From DATACN01 sp038215095 (lineage in GTDB: Bacteria > Actinomycetota > Thermoleophilia > Solirubrobacterales > Thermoleophilaceae), in contig JBBQRG010000101.1 of the NCBI GenBank assembly GCA_038215095.1, forward strand, positions 1 to 8,868: 8,868 nt of DNA, given 5' to 3'. Made by a program: the position numbers and the translations under genes. This document shows positions 1-7,840 of this stretch, in pieces (within the stretch, counting starts at the first letter, position 1; every line of letters begins with the position of its first letter). The notes below the pieces were generated by a model that was given only the letters and a program-made list of their open reading frames with translations, was not told the DNA's origin and did not search any database.

Positions 1-1769
<1,769 letters not shown>

Positions 1770-1773
<4 letters not shown>

Positions 1774-2519
1774 ACCGAGCGCGTCATGCCGCCGTCAACG
1801 AGCAGCGCGACGCCGGTGATGTAGGCGGCCTGCTCGGAGCAGAGGAACGCGGCGGCCGCGCCCATCTCATCCGGCGTGCCGAGCCGTCCGGCGGGAACCT
1901 CCTGCCGGGCGGCCTCGGCTGCTGCCTCGCGGGAGCCGTGGCTCTGCGCGACGCGGTCGGTGTCGATGCGCCCGGGCAGCAGCGTGTTCAGCGTGACTCC
2001 GTCGCCCGCGACGGCGCGGGCCAGCGTCTTGAAGCCGGCCAGCATCCCGCTGCGGTGCACGTTCGAGAGCATCAGCACCGGGATCGGCTCCCGTACGGCG
2101 CTCGAGGACACGTTGACGATGCGGCCGAAGCCGCGCTCGCGCATGCCCGGCAGGGCGCGCTCGATCAGCGCGGTAGGGGCGAGAACGAGGTCGCGGTAGG
2201 CGGCCTCCCACTGCTCTCGCGAGAAGCCGGCCGGGTCCTCTCCGGGCGGCGGCCCGCCCGTATTGGTGATCAGCACCTCGACCGGTCCGAGGTCCGACTC
2301 GACCTGGTCGACCAGCGGTCCGGCGGCGTCGAGGTCGGCGCTGTCGTGCACGTAGGCGCGGGCGCCGATCTCAGCGGCGGCGGCGTCGATCCGCTCCTGG
2401 GAACGCGAGCTCACGGCGACGTTCGCGCCCTCGCCGGCGAGCGCCTTCGCGATGCCCATCCCGATGCCCTTTGAGGCGCCCGTGACGAGCGCGACACGGC
2501 CCTTCAGCCCAAGCTCCAC
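1770..2519 (-). CDS. SDR-family oxidoreductase with divergent catalytic motif
   Basis: A 249-residue Rossmann-fold protein of typical SDR length, probably cytoplasmic. It carries the cofactor motif TGASKGIG (13-20) and a DSADL segment (59-63) where SDRs contact the adenine. At 84-92 it has ITNTGGPPP in place of the usual NNAG. NVSSS (136-140) supplies the catalytic-type Ser139, and the C-terminal GVALLVDGG (236-244) is typical of FabG-like SDRs. At the classical spacings Ser+13 and Ser+17, where Tyr and Lys are expected, the sequence reads SNVHR, giving Ser152 and Arg156. Some FabG-like SDR subgroups are known to diverge from the catalytic tetrad, and this fits one of them. Substrate and even redox activity are therefore uncertain. 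The start is GTG at 2519, chosen because the Rossmann strand begins about 8 residues later. No Shine-Dalgarno sequence is visible. Convergent with lon, 4-bp overlap. Confidence 0.9.
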
Positions 2520-2525
2520 GGGTTA

Positions 2526-2531
2526 AAGGTA
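2526..2531 (-). promoter_or_regulatory. Possible -10 box of the SDR gene (leaderless start)
   Basis: Reading leftwards, TACCTT (TAnnnT, the common actinobacterial -10 pattern) lies 6 bases before the GTG start codon of the SDR gene. That spacing would put the transcript start on or next to the start codon, which agrees with the absent ribosome binding site. No convincing -35 is seen at 17-19 bp. Short AT-bearing hexamers arise by chance, so this is tentative. Confidence 0.25.
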
Positions 2532-2567
2532 TGCAGAAGGACCGCCGATGTGCTTGGATACCCGATT

Positions 2568-2702
2568 CATTCAGCCGAATCCCCGCGCTCAGGTGCGGGG
2601 AACGGGGGACCCAATTGGGCCGAGAGGCCCGGGGGCGAATCGCAGCCGGAGCGTTGCGTAGCGCCAAAAGCGCGAGCCCGTCAGCTCACCTCGTAGGCGA
2701 CC
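2568..2702 (+). promoter_or_regulatory. c-di-AMP riboswitch (ydaO/yuaA type)
   Basis: The region matches the ydaO/yuaA aptamer in order. There is a 5' AGCCGAATC (2572-2580 plus the next C). Next is a perfect hairpin CCCCGC/GCGGGG (2581-2586 with 2595-2600), then the conserved GGGGGACCCA (2604-2613). A second perfect hairpin, GGGCC/GGCCC (2617-2621 with 2626-2630), is capped by a GAGA tetraloop. After it come GGGGGCGAATC (2631-2641) and the diagnostic 3' block GAGCCCGTCAGCTCACCTCG followed by TAGGCG (2674-2699). Riboswitches of this class bind cyclic di-AMP and usually reduce expression of wall-hydrolase or osmolyte-transport genes when the ligand is abundant. The next gene encodes an Rpf-like wall enzyme, a typical target in actinomycetes. 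The ends are approximate. The aptamer stops about 10 bases before the start codon, so no separate terminator fits between them. The promoter was not identified; it must lie near 2500-2560, beside the divergent SDR start. Confidence 0.92.
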
Positions 2703-2709
2703 GAAGACA

Positions 2710-3303
2710 ATGTTCAAGTCGAGGACGTCCAAATTCCCAATCCTGCTCGCTGCCGTGGCGCTCGCCGCCGGGGCAAGCTCCCAATCCGCGATCGCGGACG
2801 GCGGCAAGGACGGCTCGGGCGGCGTCCAGGCGACCAAGAGCGGCGCCGTCTACGTGAAGCAGGGCGACCGCGGCAAGGCCGTGAAGCTGATCCAGCAGAA
2901 GCTCGGCCTGACCGCTGACGGCGTGTTCGGCAACGCGACCGCGAAAGCGGTCAAGCGCTTCCAGCGCGGCAAGGGCCTCACGGCCGACGGCGTGGTCGGG
3001 CCCGAGACGCGCAAGGCGCTCCACCTCCGGCCCTTCGCCCGGGACTCCGTGAACCACGGCGGCGGCACGACGGTGCCGCGTGCGCTGAAGCGGATCGCCA
3101 AGTGCGAGTCCGGTGGCGACCCCACCGCCGTTTCGGCCGACGGCAAGTACCGCGGCAAGTACCAGTTCACTCGCGCCACGTGGCGCCACATCGGCGGCAC
3201 CGGCGACCCGGCCGCGGCCTCCGAGGCGCTGCAGGATCGACTGGCCCTGAGGCTGTACCGCAAGAGCGGCACAGCTCCCTGGCCGACCTGCTCACAGGCC
3301 TAG
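2710..3303 (+). CDS. Secreted peptidoglycan-binding, Rpf-like transglycosylase
   Basis: A 197-residue exported wall enzyme. Residues 1-29 form a signal peptide (KSRTSK, hydrophobic core ILLAAVALAA, AIA cleavage motif at 27-29). Residues about 46-106 form a PG_binding_1 domain with two LTADGVxG repeats (67-74, 90-97). Residues about 122-194 form a resuscitation-promoting-factor/transglycosylase-like domain: KCESGGD with catalytic-type Glu133, GKYQFTRATW (149-158), GGTGDP (162-167) and terminal APWPTC. Cys132 and Cys194 probably form the disulfide seen in this lysozyme-like fold. Family members cleave the glycan strand of peptidoglycan and support growth, division or spore/dormancy exit. ATG 2710 is chosen because it opens the signal peptide directly behind the riboswitch; only a weak GAAG precedes it (2703-2706). 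The stop overlaps the convergent secreted-protein stop by 4 bp (CTAG). Function is well supported, the biological trigger is inferred. Confidence 0.95.
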   Translation: MFKSRTSKFPILLAAVALAAGASSQSAIADGGKDGSGGVQATKSGAVYVKQGDRGKAVKLIQQKLGLTADGVFGNATAKAVKRFQRGKGLTADGVVGPETRKALHLRPFARDSVNHGGGTTVPRALKRIAKCESGGDPTAVSADGKYRGKYQFTRATWRHIGGTGDPAAASEALQDRLALRLYRKSGTAPWPTCSQA

Positions 3304-3791
3304 TCGCCCGCGTCAGCAGCCCCGGGGGTGCTGACGCGCACGCCCACCGAGTAGGCGATGGCCGGACAGGCGCCGCCCGGCTCGTCACAGTCCTCGCCGC
3401 CGAAGGCGCGGAAGCGCACGCGAGGAAGCGGGCGCGCGCAGGGGCGGCCCCGAAGCTTCAGCTCTCCGACGATTCTCACGTTCTCGCCGACGTCGCCGAG
3501 GCACCGGGCAACCTTTGGGGCGCGTCGCTCGCAACTGAGTGAGTCGCCCTGGTCGGGGTGCTCGAGGACCGGGCTCGGCGAGATCCGCAGCAGCGAGCGG
3601 CTGGACTGGAGCCGGAGCCTCAGCACCCTGGAGTTGCAGCGCGCGCGGAACGCGAGGTTGTAGTGCTGCTGGTGGGCAATGGTGGTCGTGACGGCCGAGC
3701 ACGACGGATGCGTAGGCGGGCTCGCGGAGGAGCCGGCCGGACCGGCTAGCGCCACAAGGGAGGCGGCGAGTGCCCCGAGCAATCGAGTCAT
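3300..3791 (-). CDS. Secreted cysteine-rich protein of unknown function
   Basis: I do not recognise the family. The 163-residue product starts MTRLLGALAASLVALAG, a clear signal peptide, with cleavage likely near residues 20-25. The mature part has seven cysteines (31, 52, 87, 97, 118, 135, 142) and short alternating hydrophobic/arginine stretches such as RVLRLRLQSS and RVRFRAFGG, suggesting a disulfide-stabilised beta fold outside the cell. No membrane anchor or lipobox is visible. The start ATG at 3791 overlaps the stop of the upstream MFS exporter as ATGA, and no good Shine-Dalgarno precedes it, so translational coupling to the exporter is likely. The same frame is open far upstream through the exporter gene, but that part is an out-of-frame shadow; the signal peptide fixes the start. 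The odd cysteine count leaves one residue free for a cofactor or an intermolecular bond. Its stop overlaps the Rpf stop by 4 bp. Confidence 0.85.
   Translation of the reverse strand: MTRLLGALAASLVALAGPAGSSASPPTHPSCSAVTTTIAHQQHYNLAFRARCNSRVLRLRLQSSRSLLRISPSPVLEHPDQGDSLSCERRAPKVARCLGDVGENVRIVGELKLRGRPCARPLPRVRFRAFGGEDCDEPGGACPAIAYSVGVRVSTPGAADAGD
3309..3338. terminator. Strong inverted repeat past the Rpf gene, possible terminator
   Basis: CGCGTCAGCA (3309-3318) and TGCTGACGCG (3329-3338) are perfectly complementary over 10 bp. They enclose GCCCCGGGGG, which can extend the stem by two further G-C pairs after a G-G mismatch. The hairpin begins 5 bases after the Rpf stop codon, where a terminator would be expected. 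No T-run follows, as is common in high-GC actinomycetes. It lies inside the last codons of the opposing gene (PGAADAGD tail), so for that gene it precedes the stop. The hairpin is certain from sequence; termination is inference. Confidence 0.5.
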
Positions 3792-4951
3792 TGGCTGCCC
3801 AGCGATGATCCCACGGCTGCCGTAGGCGAGCGCTGCCTGAGCACCGCGACCAGCGTGAGCGCGCAGATGCCCGCCATCAGCCCGTAGGGCACCGCGTCGC
3901 TCGTGGCGTCGGCCAGCCGCGCGCCGCCGGCCCCGCCGATCACGTGGCCGCCCGCCCAGGCGAGGTTGGCGAGGGCGAAGGCAAGGCCCTGCTCGAGCCC
4001 GACCGCCTCTGAGGCATCGGAGAGCATTGCCATCGCGGGCGCCCAGAAGGTGCCGAGGGCCATCACGATCAGCACCAGCACCGCAGCCGCCGGCACGACG
4101 CTGTCCGGCAGGGGCAGCAGCACACCGAGGATCGCGGCCCCGGCGAGCCCGATGCGCATCGGTGCCAAGCGGCCGCGCCGGTCGGAGAGCCGGCCGCTGA
4201 TCGGGCTGACCACGGCCTCGAACGCGGCGGCCACCAGGAAGATCGCGCCCACCGCGACGCCGCTCGCGCCCAGGTGGCTGAGCCGCAGCGGGACCAGCAC
4301 CTCGAGCACGCCCGAGAACAGCGCGGGGAGCAGGAAGAGGCCGAAAGCGGCGGCGACGGCGGGCCTGCGCAGCGCGGTGACGGCGGAGAAAACGCTGGCC
4401 TCCTGGCCCGGCGCCACGGCCGGCATGGTCCAGGCGACGGCGGCGAGTCCGATCGCAATGGCGCCGACTCCGCTGAACACGACCTCCGGGCCGACCACCG
4501 TGGCGGCTCCGCCGAGGACGGGGCCGAGCAGCACGCCCACGATCGCCGCCGACAAGCCGGCGCCGAGCAGCTCGCCGCGGCGCCCGGGCGGCGCCGCGCC
4601 CACCAGCCAGGCCATGCCCGCCGCCCACGAGCACGCGCCGCCGACCCCCTGCACGAAGCGGGCGGAGTCGAGCAGGACGACGTGGTGCGCGAAGCCGAAC
4701 ACGAGGCTCGTGATCGCGAGCAGCGACAGGCCGGTCAGCAGCGTGGGCTTGACCCCGAAGCGGACGGCCAGCCAGCCCGACGGCAGCGATCCGGCGAGGG
4801 TGCCCGCGGCGTAGGAGGCGGTCAGGATTCCGGCCCCGCTCTTGGACAGGTCGAGGTCGGCCGCGTACTTCGGCAGCAGCGGCGCGATTGCCGCGAAGAA
4901 GGCGGTGTCCACGAGGACCACGGCCGAGACGAGGAGGAACAGCTTGCGCAT
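3788..4951 (-). CDS. MFS transporter, drug:H+ antiporter-like
   Basis: A 387-residue inner-membrane carrier with about 12 hydrophobic segments, the usual length of 12-TM MFS exporters. TM1 holds an acidic residue (Asp15) followed by APLLP. RFVQGVGG (98-105) resembles motif B. G130-x8-G139-x3-GP-xx-GG (to 148) in TM5 is a perfect motif C, the mark of proton-coupled antiporters, so export rather than uptake is likely. Motif A is well kept in the second half (SGRLSDRRGR, 252-261). In the first half (SGWLAVRFGVK, 58-68) the usual Asp is replaced by Val63. Substrate cannot be read from sequence; a drug, metabolite or sugar efflux role is possible. ATG 4951 follows AGGA by 4 bases. It is the first gene of a two-gene unit with the secreted cysteine-rich protein (ATGA overlap) and diverges from the ATPase gene. 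Confidence 0.93.
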   Translation of the reverse strand: MRKLFLLVSAVVLVDTAFFAAIAPLLPKYAADLDLSKSGAGILTASYAAGTLAGSLPSGWLAVRFGVKPTLLTGLSLLAITSLVFGFAHHVVLLDSARFVQGVGGACSWAAGMAWLVGAAPPGRRGELLGAGLSAAIVGVLLGPVLGGAATVVGPEVVFSGVGAIAIGLAAVAWTMPAVAPGQEASVFSAVTALRRPAVAAAFGLFLLPALFSGVLEVLVPLRLSHLGASGVAVGAIFLVAAAFEAVVSPISGRLSDRRGRLAPMRIGLAGAAILGVLLPLPDSVVPAAAVLVLIVMALGTFWAPAMAMLSDASEAVGLEQGLAFALANLAWAGGHVIGGAGGARLADATSDAVPYGLMAGICALTLVAVLRQRSPTAAVGSSLGSQ

Positions 4952-4955
4952 GGCG

Positions 4956-4963
4956 TCCTAGGA
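4956..4963. promoter_or_regulatory. Palindrome TCCTAGGA shared by divergent starts
   Basis: Only 23 bp separate the ATG of the exporter (4951, leftward) and the GTG of the ATPase (4975, rightward), and this 8-bp palindrome sits in that gap. It reads AGGA on both strands, giving a Shine-Dalgarno-like element 4 bases before the exporter start and 11 bases before the ATPase start. On the plus strand it also contains TAGGAT (4959-4964), a good actinobacterial -10 box placed 10 bases before the ATPase GTG. Which role is real cannot be decided from sequence. Confidence 0.4.
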
Positions 4964-4974
4964 TCGCAACTGGT

Positions 4975-5706
4975 GTGACCACAACCGTTCCGCTACTGCG
5001 AGAGCTCCGAGTGGACCCTGGGAGGATCCCCGATCCGGATGCCTTCCCGTTCACCCTCCCTGCCGTCAGGGCGCTCCAAGAGCCGCTCGCCCTTCACCCG
5101 CAGGTGACGTTCCTGGTGGGGGAGAACGGATCCGGGAAGTCGACGATCCTCGAGGCGCTCGCCGCGAAGCTGGATCTCGACGCCGAGGGCGGCGACACGG
5201 TCCTCACCTTCGTCCAGCCCGACGAGGACAACCCTTTGCGCGAGGCGCTCGTAGTCACCCGCGGTCCGCGCAGCCCGAGCATGCGCTACTTCCTCCGCGC
5301 GGAGAGCTTCTTCAACGTTGCGCGCACGGTCGATGAGCACCCGCAGGCGTTGGAGGCGCACGGCGGGCGCCCGCTGCACGGCATGTCGCACGGCGAGTCA
5401 TTCCTCACGCTGGCCGTCGAGCGCTTCTACCCGGACGGGCTGTTCCTGCTCGACGAACCCGAGGCGGCGATGTCTCCGCAAGGCTGCCTCACGCTGCTGC
5501 GCCGGATCCGCGAGCTGGCCCTGGACGGCGCGCAGTTCGTGATCGCCACGCATTCGCCCCTGCTCCTGGCCTATCCCGACGCGACCATCTACGCGCTCGG
5601 CGATGACGGCATCGAGACGGTCGAGTATCAGGACACCGAGCACTACCGGCTCACGCGAGAGTTCCTCGAGGCGCCGGAGCGCTACCTGCATCACCTGTTC
5701 TCCTAG
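4975..5706 (+). CDS. Small AAA ATPase, COG3910-like
   Basis: A 243-residue soluble ATPase with SMC/ABC-type nucleotide-binding order: Walker A GENGSGKST (49-57), signature-like SHGES (138-142), Walker B LFLLDEPEA (156-164) and switch histidine in IATHSP (190-195). The middle segment FLRAESFFNV (106-115) and the ending DTEHYRLTREFLEAPERYLHHL agree with my memory of stand-alone predicted ATPases of the COG3910 type; their cellular role is not established. No membrane segment, zinc hook or long coiled coil is present, so it is not a full SMC, RecF or transporter subunit. GTG 4975 is chosen because the first beta strand (PLLRELRV) directly follows; an in-frame GTG at 5011 would remove that strand. 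A longer open frame back to 4888 runs through the divergent exporter gene and looks spurious. The tad run starts 41 bp after its stop; a functional link is unproven. Confidence 0.88.
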   Translation: MTTTVPLLRELRVDPGRIPDPDAFPFTLPAVRALQEPLALHPQVTFLVGENGSGKSTILEALAAKLDLDAEGGDTVLTFVQPDEDNPLREALVVTRGPRSPSMRYFLRAESFFNVARTVDEHPQALEAHGGRPLHGMSHGESFLTLAVERFYPDGLFLLDEPEAAMSPQGCLTLLRRIRELALDGAQFVIATHSPLLLAYPDATIYALGDDGIETVEYQDTEHYRLTREFLEAPERYLHHLFS

Positions 5707-5710
5707 CCGA

Positions 5711-5732
5711 GGGGGAGGAAGCCGAGCCGGCT
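5711..5732 (+). other. Purine-rich tract and small hairpin before tadA
   Basis: GGGGGAGGAAG (5711-5721) is the best Shine-Dalgarno-like stretch near tadA, but about 27 bases separate it from the ATG at 5748. AGCCG/CGGCT (5720-5724 with 5728-5732) can form a 5-bp hairpin just after it, which would shorten the effective distance. It may instead be a weak end signal for the ATPase transcript. No T-run follows. Confidence 0.3.
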
Positions 5733-5747
5733 GGGTCTTAGCTCCGC

Positions 5748-6995
5748 ATGGAGGCTCTCGACGAGCTCGCCTCGGCGCTGCGCTCACGGCTGATCGAGCG
5801 CGCGCGGGCGGGTGAGGCGGTCGGCAACGGGGCGCTCGACGACGAGGTGCGCGACCTGGTCGAGCGCGAGGCGGCGCCGCTGCCCGACGCCGAGCGCGAG
5901 GCGCTGCGCGAGCGGGTGCTGCTGCTGGCGACCGGGCTGGGGCCGCTCGAGCCGCTGCTGGCGGACCCGTCGGTCGACGAGGTGATGGTGAACGGGCCGG
6001 ACGCGGTGTACGTGGAGCGGCGCGGACAGCTCGAGCGGGCGGGCGTGTCGTTCGCGAGCGAGGCTGAGCTCGTCCACGCGATCGAGCGGGTGCTGGCGCC
6101 GCTGGGGCGGAGGGTCGACGAGGCCGCGCCGCTGTGCGACGCTCGGCTGGCCGACGGCTCGCGCGTGAACGTGGTGATACCTCCGCTCGCGCTGAGCGGG
6201 CCGTGCCTCACGATCAGGCGCTTTCGCCGCGACGGCTTCTCGCTGCGGGAGCTGGTGGCCGGCGGCACGCTCGACCGCGAGCTGGCCGAGCTGCTCGCGC
6301 TGTGCGTAGCGGCGCGGGCGTCGATCCTCGTGAGTGGCGGCACCGGCTGCGGCAAGACCACGACCTTGAACGCGCTCTCCGGGGCGATCCCGGGCGAGGA
6401 GCGGATCGTGACGATCGAGGACGCCGCGGAGCTGCGGCTTCGCCAGCGCCACGTGGTGCGGCTGGAGTCGCGCCCGGCCAACCTGGAGGGTCGCGGCGAG
6501 GTCACCATTCGCCAGCTGGTCCGGAACGCCCTGCGCATGCGCCCCGACCGGATCGTCGTGGGGGAGGTGCGAGGCGGCGAGGCGCTCGACATGCTGCAGG
6601 CGCTGAACACCGGCCATGACGGCTCGCTCACGACGCTGCACGCCAACTCGCCGGCCGACGCGGTGCGCCGCCTCGAGACGCTGGCGTTGATGGCCGGCAT
6701 CGGCCTGCCCGCCGAAGCGGTGCGCGAGCAGGTGGCGAGCGCGCTCGACCTCGTCGTCCATCAGGCCCGCCTGCCCGACGGCTCGCGCGTGATCGAGACG
6801 GTGACCGAGGTCGTGCGCGTGGCGGGCGGGGTGGGAACGCGCGAGCTGTACGCGAGCGGCGGCCCGGCGCGCCGGCCGCGGGAGGGGGTTCTGGCCGAGC
6901 GGCTGGCGGCGTTCGCGGCGGCGGGGGCGCGCACGCGGGAGCCGGAGCCGCTCCCGGCGCCAGGCGCCACGGCGGGTGGCGAGCACGGGCAGTGA
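5748..6995 (+). CDS. tadA: TadA/CpaF-type secretion motor ATPase
   Basis: A 415-residue cytoplasmic hexameric ATPase of the type II/IV secretion superfamily that powers assembly of Tad (Flp) pili or related type IV-like filaments. The N-terminal part has a helical region, then LGPLEPLLADPSVDEVMVNGP (from about 64), the typical CpaF N-domain. RVNVVIPPLALSGPCLTIRRF (from 139) is also characteristic. The motor core has Walker A GGTGCGKT (197-204), Asp box TIEDAAEL (222-229), Walker B IVVGEVRGGEA (269-279, Glu273) and His box GHDGSLTTLHAN (289-300). The last 40 residues are Pro/Ala/Gly-rich and probably disordered. An in-frame TAG at 5739-5741 makes ATG 5748 the earliest possible start, although no Shine-Dalgarno lies at normal distance. 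The stop overlaps the tadB GTG as GTGA, so coupled translation is expected. Conjugative VirB11-like ATPases are less likely given the two T2SSF proteins that follow. Confidence 0.95.
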   Translation: MEALDELASALRSRLIERARAGEAVGNGALDDEVRDLVEREAAPLPDAEREALRERVLLLATGLGPLEPLLADPSVDEVMVNGPDAVYVERRGQLERAGVSFASEAELVHAIERVLAPLGRRVDEAAPLCDARLADGSRVNVVIPPLALSGPCLTIRRFRRDGFSLRELVAGGTLDRELAELLALCVAARASILVSGGTGCGKTTTLNALSGAIPGEERIVTIEDAAELRLRQRHVVRLESRPANLEGRGEVTIRQLVRNALRMRPDRIVVGEVRGGEALDMLQALNTGHDGSLTTLHANSPADAVRRLETLALMAGIGLPAEAVREQVASALDLVVHQARLPDGSRVIETVTEVVRVAGGVGTRELYASGGPARRPREGVLAERLAAFAAAGARTREPEPLPAPGATAGGEHGQ

Positions 6996-7840
6996 GTGCG
7001 GCGTTCGCGTTCGCGGCCGCGGCGTGCGCGGTGCTCGCGCTTGGCGAGCTCGGGTCAGCGCTTCCCAGACGCGCGCGCAGCGTGGCTGCCGGGGCGGGGC
7101 GACTTGCCGATGCCGTCGTGCGGCTGGGGCGCGAGGGACGCGATCCACGGGCGCCGGAGCGTCGGCGGCTGCTCTTCGCCGGGGCCGTCGCGGCGCTGCT
7201 CGCGGGCGGCTCGCTGGCAGGGCCGCTGCCGGGACTCGCGCTCGCCGGGGCAGGGCCGTGGATCGTCTCCCGCGCGCTGCGGGCGCGGCGCGAGCGCTAC
7301 AGGCGCGAGGTGGGGGAGGGCGTGCCGGCGATGGCGGTGGCGATCGCGGATGCCCTCGGCGGCGGCCATTCTCTTCGGGGTGCCCTGCCTGAGGCGGCGG
7401 CGTCGGTTCCCGGTCCGGCGGGCCACGAGCTGCGGCGCGCCGCTGCCGAGCTGGCGGCCGGTGCGCGCACCGAGGCCGCGCTCGAGGCGCTCAGGGCGCG
7501 CGCGCCCTCGCCGCAGCTCGACACCCTCGTGGCCGCCTGCCTGCTGCAGCGCCGCGCGGGCGGCGACCTCGCCCGCCTGCTGCGCGACTGCGCTCGTTCC
7601 TTCGAGGATCAGTCGCGCGTGGAGGCTGAGGCGCGCAGCGCAACGGCGCAGGCGCGCTTCACCGGGCTGATCGTCGTGCTGCTGCCGCTCGGCGGGGCGC
7701 TGTTGGCCGAGCTGGCCAGTCCCGGCTGGCTGCTCGGGCTGTGGAGCTCGTTCCTGACAGCCTGGCTGGTGAGCATCGCGGTCGGGCTCCAGGTCGCCGC
7801 CGCGTTCTTGATCCGTCGGCTGGGGCGGGTGGGGCTGTGA
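6992..7840 (+). CDS. tadB: TadB-like membrane platform protein (T2SSF domain)
   Basis: A 282-residue inner-membrane protein. It has an N-terminal hydrophobic helix (about 3-19), a hydrophobic pair around 61-93, a cytoplasmic four-helix T2SSF/GspF domain (about 110-222, with AVAIADALGGGHSLRGALPEA at its start) and C-terminal membrane segments at about 224-245 and 250-273. This topology matches TadB, the platform protein that binds the TadA motor and passes its motion to the growing filament. The motif LQRRAGGDLARLLRDCA (185-201) is typical of the domain. The start is GTG at 6992, overlapping the tadA stop by 4 bp. Upstream bases are G-rich without a clear Shine-Dalgarno, suggesting re-initiation. 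An overlapping frame from 6996 on the same strand is a GC-bias shadow. Confidence 0.92.
   Translation: MSAAFAFAAAACAVLALGELGSALPRRARSVAAGAGRLADAVVRLGREGRDPRAPERRRLLFAGAVAALLAGGSLAGPLPGLALAGAGPWIVSRALRARRERYRREVGEGVPAMAVAIADALGGGHSLRGALPEAAASVPGPAGHELRRAAAELAAGARTEAALEALRARAPSPQLDTLVAACLLQRRAGGDLARLLRDCARSFEDQSRVEAEARSATAQARFTGLIVVLLPLGGALLAELASPGWLLGLWSSFLTAWLVSIAVGLQVAAAFLIRRLGRVGL

Noticed and set aside
3903..4814. Plus-strand 303-codon frame opposite the MFS gene
   Set aside because: Ser/Pro/Ala/Thr-rich shadow; the opposite strand encodes a transporter with clear motifs.
4888..4974. Upstream extension of the ATPase gene
   Set aside because: The added residues are Arg/Pro-rich, overlap the divergent exporter start and add nothing to the ATPase fold.
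3792..5054. Minus-strand open frame joined in frame to the secreted protein
   Set aside because: It overlaps the MFS gene in another frame and is Arg/Gly-rich; only the part from the ATG at 3791 with its signal peptide is credible.
5738..7148. Large minus-strand open frames opposite tadA
   Set aside because: Low-complexity Arg/Ser/Ala/His-rich translations mirroring a strongly conserved motor ATPase.
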